Program-made: the position numbers and the translations under genes
Shown here: positions 7,829 to 15,987 of the stretch, one piece after another
How positions within the stretch are numbered: position 1 is the first letter of the stretch
Layout: each line of letters starts with the position of its first letter
Source of the DNA: Verrucomicrobiota bacterium
GTDB lineage: Bacteria > Verrucomicrobiota > Verrucomicrobiia > Methylacidiphilales > JBCCWR01
NCBI GenBank assembly: GCA_039192515.1
Contig: JBCCXA010000012.1
Location: forward strand, 1 to 64,000
DNA: 64,000 nt
Direction of reading: 5' to 3'
Notes under the pieces: model-generated
Told to the model about the DNA's origin: nothing
The model's database searches: none
Seen by the model: the letters and a program-made list of their open reading frames with translations, nothing else

Positions 7829-9598
7829 CTAGGTCATAGCCTCTTCTTGTTGGGTAGTGGCAACTGTATTGAGCAACTGATTATTCTCCGATTCTATGCT
7901 GTAGGCTTCTATTCCCATTTCCGCTAAGTCTAAACCTTCTTTTTGCTGTTGGTCACTTGCTCTGTTTCCAACTATTCTTTCAACGGTCCAGAAAGCGGCA
8001 TATCCGCTGAGTCCAACAAATATGAGACAGACGATAATGCCAATGATTTGTATGAACAATTGATTGGGGTCTCCAAAAAAGAGGCCTGTCACACCATTGG
8101 AGCCGTTGGCAAATAGGCCAAGGGCTAAGCCTCCCCATGCACCGCAGGTGCCATGAACGGAAATTGCACCTACGGGATCATCTAACTTCAGAACTTCTTC
8201 AATGAAGATAGCACTAAATACGACAATAACTCCAGCGACCGCCCCAATGAAGACTGCGGCCCAAGCGTCGACATAGGCACAAGGCGCGGTGATCCCTACT
8301 AGGCCTGCTAGTAGACCGTTACAAGCGAAAGAAGGATCGGGCATGCCAAATTTAAATTTACTTGTTAGGGTGGCAATAATCATTCCGGCAGCAGAGGCTA
8401 GTGCTGTATTGGTTGCTATGATACCGATATGCATATCTGTGCCGTCTAGTGATGATCCGGCATTGAAGCCAAACCAGCCAAAAGCCAATAAGAAGGTTCC
8501 CAGGAATGCCATAGGTATGTTGTGTCCGGGAATTGGATTAGAAGATCCATCCTTGTTGAACTTACCGACACGTGGACCAACAACATATGCACCGACAAGA
8601 GCAATCACGCCACCAGTCATATGCACGACAGTTGAGCCGGCAAAGTCAACGTAGCCGAGGGTGCTAAGCCATCCACCTCCCCAAACCCAGTGGCCAAAAA
8701 TCGGGTAGATAAAGCCTGTTACGATAACCGAGGTAAGACAGAATGCTTGAATTTTCCAGCGCTCTGTCAAAGTGCCGGTGCATATGGTATTGGCAGTAGC
8801 TGCGAAAACCATTTGGAATAGGAATAGGGTGAATACGCCTCCGGTATAAACATTAGATCCAGCAAGAAAATAACCGGCATTTCCGAGGATAGAATATGTC
8901 TGACCACCAATAGAAAATTCAACGCTGCTATTAATTTCTTCGCCTAGAGCAATGGAGTCGATGTTACTAGCTCCACCGAACATGATGGCAAAACCAAAGG
9001 CCCAAAACACAAGCATACCGATTCCATAATCCAGCAAATTCATCATCATGGTGTGAGCTGCATTTTTAGCTCGGGTAAAGCCGGTTTCCACAAGAGCAAA
9101 ACCAGCTTGCATCAGCATGACCATGAAACCTGCTATGAGAACCCATACCCAGCTTGCACCTAGCCAACCGCCCTCGGCTTTCGCTTTGGATTCAATGTTT
9201 TGTTTTTTGTTATCTTCTGCCACTACCTCCAATTGGTCTTTGAGCCTGGCATTTTCCTTTTGGATGTTGGAAAGTTTTTTAGATAAAGAATCGATATCTT
9301 TAATTTTCTTAAGGTCGTTCTTTAGAGATGGGTTGACACCGCTATCTTGTAAGCTTTTTTGTAGCTCGATATAGTCACGCTGTATTTTTTGAATTTCGCT
9401 TTGGATGTTGATTAATTGAGCGTCCTGAGCCTGGTTTTTTGCCTGAAGATCCTGAGTTTCCTTTTGGGCCTTAATGGCTTCCTCGGCTTGCATGACGCGT
9501 GTTGCTTGGGGAATTTCTTGAGCATAGCTAATATGGGTAGCTAGGGGTAAGGCAATCAATACGGCTATGGCAATGAAATAAGTTAGATTTGATTTCAT
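7829..9598 (-). CDS. amtB: Ammonium transporter with N-terminal periplasmic coiled-coil extension
   Basis: Amt/Rh family channel for ammonium uptake in the inner membrane. Residues from about 150 onward give the usual eleven-helix Amt core with the two pore histidines in STVVHMTGGVIALVGAYVVG and in AISVHGTCGAWGGLALGLFA, plus AFGWFGFNAGSSL. The protein has 589 residues, well above the usual 400-450. The excess is N-terminal: a signal peptide (cleavage near SYAQE, residue 26), then about 110 polar residues with heptad character (for example LSKKLSNIQKENARLKDQLE). The extension should face the periplasm. No glnK/P-II gene is next to it. It starts 47 nt after a DUF4388 gene on the same strand. 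Confidence 0.93.
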   Translation of the reverse strand: MKSNLTYFIAIAVLIALPLATHISYAQEIPQATRVMQAEEAIKAQKETQDLQAKNQAQDAQLINIQSEIQKIQRDYIELQKSLQDSGVNPSLKNDLKKIKDIDSLSKKLSNIQKENARLKDQLEVVAEDNKKQNIESKAKAEGGWLGASWVWVLIAGFMVMLMQAGFALVETGFTRAKNAAHTMMMNLLDYGIGMLVFWAFGFAIMFGGASNIDSIALGEEINSSVEFSIGGQTYSILGNAGYFLAGSNVYTGGVFTLFLFQMVFAATANTICTGTLTERWKIQAFCLTSVIVTGFIYPIFGHWVWGGGWLSTLGYVDFAGSTVVHMTGGVIALVGAYVVGPRVGKFNKDGSSNPIPGHNIPMAFLGTFLLAFGWFGFNAGSSLDGTDMHIGIIATNTALASAAGMIIATLTSKFKFGMPDPSFACNGLLAGLVGITAPCAYVDAWAAVFIGAVAGVIVVFSAIFIEEVLKLDDPVGAISVHGTCGAWGGLALGLFANGSNGVTGLFFGDPNQLFIQIIGIIVCLIFVGLSGYAAFWTVERIVGNRASDQQQKEGLDLAEMGIEAYSIESENNQLLNTVATTQQEEAMT

Positions 9599-9645
9599 AA
9601 ATTTTTTTCGGTTTCAGCAATTGGTATGCCCATTCTAAATTACAG

Positions 9646-10323
9646 CTAAGAAATTCTTTTGCCTCGCCAATAGCGGGCAGGTTGGTTGGTTGTTGACTGA
9701 GTCGCTTGAGGGAGTTGATTTGGAGCAGAAGGGTCTGATTCGGAAATATCTTGAGCGGCTTCAACGGATTCTGTCGTATGATTTTCCCCTGTTTTGATCA
9801 TGCCTACATGCTGGAACTTGCCTAGTGTGCGACAGACATCTTCAACGTTGAGGTTCATCTGAGCAGCTATCTGATTGATGGTACTTTGGCCTTTGCATTG
9901 AATCAGCAGAGCGAGTTCGTCTGGACTAGCTTGTAGGCCCATCATACTTTTCCCAGGTTGATAAACTGGAATATCGGCAGGAAGAGGAAGAGCTGCCTGA
10001 AAAGCGCCATTTACGATGACTTCTTTGTGGACCTTCTCGAGAAGCCTTTCTGTTGGGTACGTGATGAGGCTTTGTTCTGGAGGGGACACATCATTTTCGA
10101 ATGAAAAGCTTGCTTGGCCCATATGGCAGATCTGATTTAGCGCATCTAATCCGGATTGTTGATCAGCGGTGGCATGAACTAATTGTCCACCATGAAAGTA
10201 TACAGAGGCTAAAAGATGATTGGTTTCTTGATCGATAATAATCAATACACCTGATTGCTTAGATGAGCTAAGCAACCGCGCCACTTCTCCGAAGTGCATC
10301 TGGTTAAATGAGCCAGCAAACAT
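9646..10323 (-). CDS. DUF4388 (PATAN-like) protein
   Basis: Soluble protein of 225 residues. The N terminus (MFAGSFNQMHFGEVARLLSS, then TNHLLASVYFHGGQLVHATA and GLDALNQICHMGQASFSFEN) is a DUF4388 domain, found in bacterial regulators beside receiver, FHA and GTPase domains. Residues about 125-180 form a small helical, winged-helix-like part (DELALLIQCKGQSTINQIAA, then NVEDVCRTLGKFQHVGMIKT). The tail is rich in Thr, Gln and Pro. It is divergent from another DUF4388 gene and upstream of amtB. Its biochemical role is unknown; an interaction or regulatory module is likely. Confidence 0.75.
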   Translation of the reverse strand: MFAGSFNQMHFGEVARLLSSSKQSGVLIIIDQETNHLLASVYFHGGQLVHATADQQSGLDALNQICHMGQASFSFENDVSPPEQSLITYPTERLLEKVHKEVIVNGAFQAALPLPADIPVYQPGKSMMGLQASPDELALLIQCKGQSTINQIAAQMNLNVEDVCRTLGKFQHVGMIKTGENHTTESVEAAQDISESDPSAPNQLPQATQSTTNQPARYWRGKRIS

Positions 10324-10361
10324 TGTACTTATCTATCCACGTTGTTCCAATTTTTACATTA

Positions 10362-10444
10362 GGCTAAGACATTACCATATCTCAAAGAACAAAATGTATT
10401 AGTTATGGCTTAGACGTTGCATTTAGCAGTTATTATACCGTATA
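10362..10444. promoter_or_regulatory. Divergent control region between two DUF4388 genes
   Basis: The 141-bp gap between the two divergent DUF4388 genes holds an imperfect 14-base direct repeat, GGCTAAGACATTAC (10362-10375) and GGCTTAGACGTTGC (10407-10420), 11 of 14 bases matching. An 11-base palindrome TATAC-C-GTATA (10434-10444) is adjacent. These are candidates for regulator binding or promoter elements. No convincing -35/-10 pair could be chosen. Confidence 0.3.
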
Positions 10445-10464
10445 GACAATATTGGGCATAAACT

Positions 10465-11253
10465 ATGCTCACTAAACCTAGCATGGATATTGCAACTGCC
10501 TTTTGGCCTAGAGATGATTTTGAGTGGTTGGAGTTAGCAGTAGAATCCATTCCAGAAATCTCGGTTACTTCTATCGGCGTATTAGAAAACGAGCCCATTA
10601 AGATGTATGATCTGATTGTATTTGATGGGGATAGTCCGGGACCTTATTTTTTCCTTTATTTAACCAAGCTAGTATACGCCAACAAGGTAGGATCCATGCT
10701 GGTGCTTGGGGGTCCTGATAGCGTGATCATGCAGGCGATCGATTGGCAGGATGCGGATGTGCTTTTCATAGAAAAACCATATGAAGTGGAGCAAGTGAAA
10801 GCATCCGTGGTAGCTAAGCTGAATGATATTAAGGCAAGAGCTCAGTTCATCAATTCCGCCGAGGAAATTTCTTCAGAGGCGCAAAAGCCCAAGTCGTTGG
10901 GTTATCTATCCACTCTTAAGCTAGCGGATCTGGTTCAAATGCTTTGTCTTAGCCAATGGACCGGTAAAATTGAAGTGGAGTATCTGAAAACAGGGGAAAT
11001 GGGATATATCTATCTAAACGTAGGACTCCTTATTCATGCAGAAGATGAGAAATATGCTGCTGAAAAAGCCTTATATGAAATGCTTCAGTGGGGACGTTGT
11101 GAATTTCACTTTATAGAAGAACATCCATTGGTTGTTCAGACGATCAATAGACCTTGGCAAGAGCTTCTGTTAGAGGGTGCTAGACGACTAGACGAGTCGC
11201 AAATCCAATCGGTTATCCCTTCGTTAGAAGACATAGAAGAACAAGTAGTCTAA
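10465..11253 (+). CDS. Receiver-like plus DUF4388 two-domain protein
   Basis: Soluble protein of 262 residues. Residues 1-125 have the alternating pattern of a response-regulator receiver: MYDLIVFDGDSPGPYFFLYL at the position of the phosphorylated Asp, VGSMLVLGG at beta-4, and ADVLFIEKPYEVEQVKASVV with the conserved Lys-Pro. The acidic pocket near the N terminus is not obvious, so it may be a pseudo-receiver. Residues about 145-235 are a DUF4388 domain (YLSTLKLADLVQMLCLSQWT, then GYIYLNVGLLIHAEDEKYAA). It has no DNA-binding domain. It probably belongs to the same signalling network as the other DUF4388 genes here. Confidence 0.7.
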   Translation: MLTKPSMDIATAFWPRDDFEWLELAVESIPEISVTSIGVLENEPIKMYDLIVFDGDSPGPYFFLYLTKLVYANKVGSMLVLGGPDSVIMQAIDWQDADVLFIEKPYEVEQVKASVVAKLNDIKARAQFINSAEEISSEAQKPKSLGYLSTLKLADLVQMLCLSQWTGKIEVEYLKTGEMGYIYLNVGLLIHAEDEKYAAEKALYEMLQWGRCEFHFIEEHPLVVQTINRPWQELLLEGARRLDESQIQSVIPSLEDIEEQVV

Positions 11254-11275
11254 AGCACGTTCTCTGTTCTAGCTT

Positions 11276-11300
11276 GCATGGCTCAAAACAAATGCCATGC
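11276..11300 (+). terminator. Hairpin downstream of receiver-DUF4388 gene
   Basis: A perfect 7-bp inverted repeat, GCATGGC (11276-11282) and GCCATGC (11294-11300) with an 11-nt loop, lies 23 bases after the stop codon. TTCATCCCTTCTTTTT follows. The T-run is not immediate, so termination is plausible but not certain. Confidence 0.42.
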
Positions 11301-11348
11301 TTCATCCCTTCTTTTTAGGTCGCCTCTGGTAACCTCTGAAATGTTTAC

Positions 11349-12533
11349 ATGAAAGTTTGCGATGCGACTCAATTCTATTCTGCTGTAGGCGGCGGTGTTA
11401 AGCGGTATATTACAGAAAAGCGAAAATATGTCTTGGAGCATACGGAGGATGAGCATTTGCTGGTCATTCCAGGCGAGCGCACTGAAGTGATTCAAGAGGG
11501 TAGACTCACCACCTGCACTATCAAGTCCTACAGGATAGGGGATCGCAATGCACGATATCGTGTATTAATTAATCTTGGGCTGGCCATGGAGATGATCCGC
11601 GAACAAAAACCAGATGTAATTGAATCTGGAGACCCCTACCATTTAGGATGGCAATTAGTGGGAGTAGGGGATGAAATGGAGATTCCTGTGGTTGGTTTTT
11701 ATCATTCGCACTTTCCCGAGGCCTATATGCGGACGGTTTTAAAATACTGCGGCCAGTGGTTTCGAGATGTTGGGCTAGCTTATGCCCAAGATTATATTGA
11801 ACGTCTTTATAATCATTTTGATCGTACCTTAGTGCCTTCGCGCTTTCTGGTAGATCTGTTACAAGATTGGGGTGTATCGAGTGCTCAGTATGTTCATTTG
11901 GGAGTGGATACAGAGGTGTTTAAACCTGGGCGCTGCAAAACTTCTCTGCGCCCTAAGGATATGGAGAAGGACGCGAAATTGTTACTATATGTCGGAAGGT
12001 TATCCGGAGATAAGAATACCCGAACCTTGGTAGATGCCTTTCGTTTATTACATGATCACCAACCTAGACATTTTCATTTAATGGTTATTGGAGATGGGGC
12101 TCAACGGCATCTAATCGAGGAGTTGCAAGAAGAAACCTCTGCTGTGAGCTGGATCCGCTTTTGTAATCATACAGAAGTCTTGGCGGACTATTATCGTGCA
12201 GCAGATATCTTTGTACATCCAGGAGTATGTGAAACGTTTGGTTTGGTGACGTTGGAAAGTCAAGCCTGTGCGACCCCCGTTATTGGAATTCGCGGGACGT
12301 ATATGGATGCCAACATCTTTGCTGGCATAGAGCACTGGGCTAAAGAAAACACCCCGAGGGCGCTTGCCGACGCCATTGCCGTTTATAGCTTTCAGGATTT
12401 AAAAAAAATCGGTAAGCAAGCTAGTGTTAGGGTGAGAGAACGCTTTTCTTGGAAGGATGTCTGCAACACCATTTGGGATATTTACCGGCAAGCCATTGAA
12501 GATAAACGCAATAATATTCGCTACGGTGGTTGA
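11349..12533 (+). CDS. Glycosyltransferase family 4
   Basis: Cytoplasmic sugar transferase of 394 residues with a GT-B fold. The N-terminal acceptor half begins MKVCDATQFYSAVGGGVKRY, the glycine-rich start typical of GT4 enzymes, and includes FYHSHFPEAYMR. The C-terminal donor half has LLYVGRLSGDKNTRTLVDAF (about residue 213), VIGDGAQRHLIEEL, and the nucleotide-sugar segment DIFVHPGVCETFGLVTLESQ with the E-x7-E pattern. Donor and acceptor are unknown. A GNAT gene follows by six bases, suggesting a two-gene unit acting on a glycan or glycolipid. Confidence 0.9.
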   Translation: MKVCDATQFYSAVGGGVKRYITEKRKYVLEHTEDEHLLVIPGERTEVIQEGRLTTCTIKSYRIGDRNARYRVLINLGLAMEMIREQKPDVIESGDPYHLGWQLVGVGDEMEIPVVGFYHSHFPEAYMRTVLKYCGQWFRDVGLAYAQDYIERLYNHFDRTLVPSRFLVDLLQDWGVSSAQYVHLGVDTEVFKPGRCKTSLRPKDMEKDAKLLLYVGRLSGDKNTRTLVDAFRLLHDHQPRHFHLMVIGDGAQRHLIEELQEETSAVSWIRFCNHTEVLADYYRAADIFVHPGVCETFGLVTLESQACATPVIGIRGTYMDANIFAGIEHWAKENTPRALADAIAVYSFQDLKKIGKQASVRVRERFSWKDVCNTIWDIYRQAIEDKRNNIRYGG

Positions 12534-12539
12534 TTCATC

Positions 12540-13253
12540 ATGACTGAGAAGACAAAGCAAAATAAGAAGATCGAGATTCGTTTTTATGAATCAAGCGATC
12601 GAGATGGGGTTAGAGCTGTCTGCTGTGCAACAGGCTATCTTGGTAAGTCTATTGATACGGTCTTCGAAGATCGTGAAGTCTTTGCTGATTTTCTTACTTC
12701 TTATTATACGGATGTTGAGCCAGATCTCACAGTGGTCGTTTTAGAAGATGGGCAAATCAAGGGATATGTTATGGGTTCAAGATTTCCCTCTTTACAGAAA
12801 GCTTATGAGATGCAGCTCTATCTTCGATTATTTCCGAAAGTGCTAGGCAATTTCTTTTTCAAATATAAGTCTGCTACCAGGAAATATCTAAGGTGGATGC
12901 TATGGAATGGTAGAAAAGAAACGCCTCTTACCCCAAAGGACATGGCCCATGTGCACTTTAATTTCTTAGCGGAGCATAGAAGTGTAAGCCAGACTCGGAC
13001 CATGTTTGATATGTTTTTGCAGAGACTATCAGAATACGGTGAGGAAAAAGTCTATGGTCAGGTTGTGAGTTTTGAGAATAGAAGGGGTCCAAGAATGTAC
13101 GCTCGGTATGGATTCAAGGTTGTGGATCAAGTGAAGGTAACTAAATATCAAGATCTAGTTGATCATCCGGTTTATTTATTTACGATTATCAAGGATCTTA
13201 AAGAAAATGTTACTTTGTATGGGAATGATCTCTGGAAGAAAAAAGGCCAGTGA
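12540..13253 (+). CDS. GNAT-family N-acetyltransferase-like protein
   Basis: Soluble protein of 237 residues. It opens with IEIRFYESSDRDGVRAVC, the usual first strand and helix of GNAT acyltransferases. DLTVVVLEDGQIKGYVMGSR is the central strand pair, HVHFNFLAEHRSVSQTRTMF marks the acetyl-CoA-binding region, and NRRGPRMYARYGFKVVDQVK is the typical C-terminal motif. A 50-residue helical insert (about 80-130) is unusual. The acceptor is unknown. It lies six bases after a GT4 glycosyltransferase and is probably co-transcribed with it. Confidence 0.75.
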   Translation: MTEKTKQNKKIEIRFYESSDRDGVRAVCCATGYLGKSIDTVFEDREVFADFLTSYYTDVEPDLTVVVLEDGQIKGYVMGSRFPSLQKAYEMQLYLRLFPKVLGNFFFKYKSATRKYLRWMLWNGRKETPLTPKDMAHVHFNFLAEHRSVSQTRTMFDMFLQRLSEYGEEKVYGQVVSFENRRGPRMYARYGFKVVDQVKVTKYQDLVDHPVYLFTIIKDLKENVTLYGNDLWKKKGQ

Positions 13254-13427
13254 TCCATGGATAAAGCCTTGAGCTATATGATGGGTCGCAGAAACTTGCA
13301 AAGGAATGCTAGAGCATCTTTGAGTAAATAGGAAACAGTGCCCTATCTATTTGTTAATCTCCGGTTTCAGCAGTAAAAGTGGCTAGAGATCTGTGTAGAT
13401 ACCAGGGGATCAATCCGGCAGAAAAAT

Positions 13428-14150
13428 CTAGTTAAGTGATTTTCCTACACTAGAACCGCCATCAATAAAAATATTTTGACCTGTGATAAAGCTTGCCTGA
13501 TCAGACATGAGAAAGGCAACAAGCTCTCCGACTTCTTCTGCTTTGCCTGTTCTTCCAATAGGGATATTCTTGATATATCTTTCTCTACTTTCTGAGCCTG
13601 GAGGATTGTTTGTGTTAAAGAGTTCGGTTTCGATAGGACCGGGAGAAATAGCATTGACGGTAATCTGGTGAGACGCTAATTCCAGAGCCCAAGTTCGAGT
13701 CATACTTACTAGGGCAGATTTAGCAGCAGCATAGCTACTTCTATAAGGTGCACCTGCGACAGTTAGGCTAGCCGTATTGACAACGCGACCAAAATGTTGT
13801 CCTTTCATGTGAGGCAGAGCAGCTTGAACACATTGAACCGCAACATTCACATTCATATGATAGCAAGAATTCAATTGTTGTTCGGTTATTTCTTCCAGTG
13901 GAGCAGGGTGCACAAGTCCGACGTTATTAAAGACTCCATCTAGATGGTGTCTAGATGTCACATCTTTTAAGACATCCTTTAGTTTGTGATGATTAAGTAG
14001 ATCGATAGCAATGAACTCTCCTTTTAAATCTAATGAGGGCTGGGAACGTGCAAGACCGATAATAGAGTGTCCTTGCTTGACAAGTATTTTTGCTGCAGAG
14101 AGGCCAATTCCTTTACTTGCTCCGGTGATTAAGAATGTTTTTTTCTTCAT
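13428..14150 (-). CDS. Short-chain dehydrogenase/reductase (SDR)
   Basis: NAD(P)-dependent oxidoreductase of 240 residues with the classical SDR features: TGASKGIGLSAA at residues 8-19 (cofactor loop), NNVG near residue 75, the catalytic serine in NTASLTVAGAPYRSSYAAAK with Tyr and Lys of YxxxK, and ISPGPIETELF. The C-terminal IFIDGG is typical of FabG-like enzymes. The substrate cannot be inferred. It stands alone, convergent with the GNAT gene and about 120 bases downstream of ribF on the same strand. Confidence 0.92.
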   Translation of the reverse strand: MKKKTFLITGASKGIGLSAAKILVKQGHSIIGLARSQPSLDLKGEFIAIDLLNHHKLKDVLKDVTSRHHLDGVFNNVGLVHPAPLEEITEQQLNSCYHMNVNVAVQCVQAALPHMKGQHFGRVVNTASLTVAGAPYRSSYAAAKSALVSMTRTWALELASHQITVNAISPGPIETELFNTNNPPGSESRERYIKNIPIGRTGKAEEVGELVAFLMSDQASFITGQNIFIDGGSSVGKSLN

Positions 14151-14273
14151 GACTGGTTTCTTTCGATTCCCTTGGATTGATTTTTTGATTTGGGATTTAA
14201 TCCAAGGATTATGTTACTGAGCATAGGTTGGTTGAGGTTTTTAGTAATGAAACCGAGTGTAGTAGTAAATATC

Positions 14274-15203
14274 TTACTTAATATTTAACGTCTCAAGCCC
14301 TCTAACTTTCGCAATATCTTGTTCAACTTGTTTTTTCAAAGCTTCCAAGGAGTCGAATTTTACTTCATCTCGTATTTTATGATGTAGCTCGATTTCAAGA
14401 TTTTGATCGTAAATTGTTTCATTGAATTCCAACAAGTGGGCTTCGGTATGAATATCTCTGTCTCGAGAAACAGTGGGTCGATGGCCTATATTGATGGCTG
14501 CTTTGTAAGCTTGGCCATTTTCTAGTATAGCCAGGCCAGCATAGACTCCTGTTGAACAAATAGGGGTTACGTGGGTGTTTAAGTTAGCTGTCGGCCAGCC
14601 CAGTGTTCGACCTAATTTTTCACCTGTGATGACTGTACCGAAAAGGCTGTATGGGTGGCCTAGTAAACTTTTAGCTCCTTGTAAGTCATCTTGTTGAAGA
14701 GCTTGGCGAATACGGCTGCTGCTAATAATCTCGCCACCTATCGTTACAGGTTGAGGCACTTTTAAAGCGACGTTCTCTCGCGTACACCATGCTTGTAAAT
14801 GCTCAAGTGTGCCCAGGCGTTTATAGCCAAAACGAAAATTGGGTCCAACTGAGATATGTGTTAAGGAGGGGAAGTTTTCTTTAAGTTGATTTAGGAAATC
14901 AGGCGCTGATTGTTTAGATTGAGCATCATCAAATTGTAGATTTAATACTGTGCCTACATCCCATTTTTTGAGTAGGTAAAATTTGTGTTCAAGACTGGTG
15001 ATAAGTAAAGGAGCCTTTTGAGGAAAGAGAACCGAGAAAGGGTGTTGCTGAAATGTGATGACGCAGGTGCGAGGAACCAGAGAAGTGTCGGCTCCTAGAA
15101 TTACCTCTGCATGGCCGAGGTGTAACCCGTCGAAGAAACCAATAGCGACTCTTTGAATAGACTTGTCTTGTTTGGCTTGATTAAAATGTTGGTAGATTCG
15201 CAT
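14274..15203 (-). CDS. ribF: Bifunctional riboflavin kinase / FMN adenylyltransferase
   Basis: Makes FMN and FAD from riboflavin. The N-terminal adenylyltransferase part has IGFFDGLHLGHAEVI (about residues 22-36) with the HxGH-type nucleotidyl-transfer motif, and GGEIISSSRIRQAL near residue 160. The C-terminal riboflavin kinase domain carries GEKLGRTLGWPTANLN (about 195-210) and YAGLAILENG. Length (309) is normal. It is the last gene of an nrnA-truB-ribF block, the standard bacterial order. Confidence 0.95.
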   Translation of the reverse strand: MRIYQHFNQAKQDKSIQRVAIGFFDGLHLGHAEVILGADTSLVPRTCVITFQQHPFSVLFPQKAPLLITSLEHKFYLLKKWDVGTVLNLQFDDAQSKQSAPDFLNQLKENFPSLTHISVGPNFRFGYKRLGTLEHLQAWCTRENVALKVPQPVTIGGEIISSSRIRQALQQDDLQGAKSLLGHPYSLFGTVITGEKLGRTLGWPTANLNTHVTPICSTGVYAGLAILENGQAYKAAINIGHRPTVSRDRDIHTEAHLLEFNETIYDQNLEIELHHKIRDEVKFDSLEALKKQVEQDIAKVRGLETLNIK

Positions 15204-15229
15204 AAATTGGCCACTGACGGCTCTACTAT

Positions 15230-15955
15230 TTATTGGCGACGTATGTTGGATATTTCAGGTAAAGTAAATAGCTTTTCAGAGAGAAAGCCTTTATCTCCTT
15301 TGTTTTCTTGAAGTGTATTCCAATTTGTCGTTTTATCCATCTCGGTGGAGAAGTTGCCAGATTTGATACGCTTAAGAGCACATAGATGGGCTCCACATTG
15401 TAGTTTTTCTCCAATGTCGTGACAGTAGGTGCGGACATAAAAGCCCTTGCTACAATGAAGTTCAAAGTCGATCTGGGGCAAGTTGACATTGAGAATGCTG
15501 TATTTGTAGACGTGAACCAAGCGAGGGTCGCGAGCAACGGTTTTTCCTTGACGGGCAAGTCTGTATAGAGGGACCCCATCTTTTTTGACAGCCGAAACCA
15601 TAGGTGGTGTCTGGTAGAAGTCCCCTTTGAACTGGTCAAAGGCCTCCTCGATAGTGTCCTGGGAAAATTCAGGAACTTTGTTCGAAACAAGAACTTCGCC
15701 TTCGGCGTCTTGTGAGTCGGTTACTTTCCCCAGCATCATGCTTCCAGCGTAGAATTTGTCTTCTGACATGAGAAGGTCTTGAACCTTGGTCGCTTTACCT
15801 AGGACAAGCATGAGAAGTCCTGTGGCCATAGGGTCGAGAGTTCCACAATGGCCCACTTTTTTTATACCAAAGGCTTTGCGAACATAGGCAACTATGTCGT
15901 GCGATGTCATTTGTGGGGGTTTGTCTACTAATAACAGTCCGTCTAAATCAGTCAT
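15230..15955 (-). CDS. truB: tRNA pseudouridine(55) synthase
   Basis: Converts U55 of tRNAs to pseudouridine. The 241-residue protein begins DGLLLVDKPPQMTSHDIVAY, and the catalytic aspartate is in KVGHCGTLDPMATGLLMLVL (about residues 34-53). YEV-type residues are replaced here by TDSQDAEGEV, and SKGFYVRTYCHDIGEKLQCG is the C-terminal signature. It is somewhat shorter than E. coli TruB because the C-terminal PUA domain is absent or minimal. It lies between nrnA and ribF. Confidence 0.95.
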   Translation of the reverse strand: MTDLDGLLLVDKPPQMTSHDIVAYVRKAFGIKKVGHCGTLDPMATGLLMLVLGKATKVQDLLMSEDKFYAGSMMLGKVTDSQDAEGEVLVSNKVPEFSQDTIEEAFDQFKGDFYQTPPMVSAVKKDGVPLYRLARQGKTVARDPRLVHVYKYSILNVNLPQIDFELHCSKGFYVRTYCHDIGEKLQCGAHLCALKRIKSGNFSTEMDKTTNWNTLQENKGDKGFLSEKLFTLPEISNIRRQ

Positions 15956-15987
15956 GTGTGGTTATCCTTATATTAAGGGAAAGTATA

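Noticed and set aside
13261..13300. Possible sixth copy of the dispersed repeat (ATAAAGCCTTGAGCTATATG)
   Set aside because: Only the CTTGAGC(C/T)A(T/C)A block and a GTCGCAGAAA block resemble the family. The alignment is too short and gapped to count without a model search.
15226..15690. 154-codon frame overlapping truB in another frame
   Set aside because: The truB frame carries all family motifs. The alternative is Ser/Thr/Lys-rich noise.
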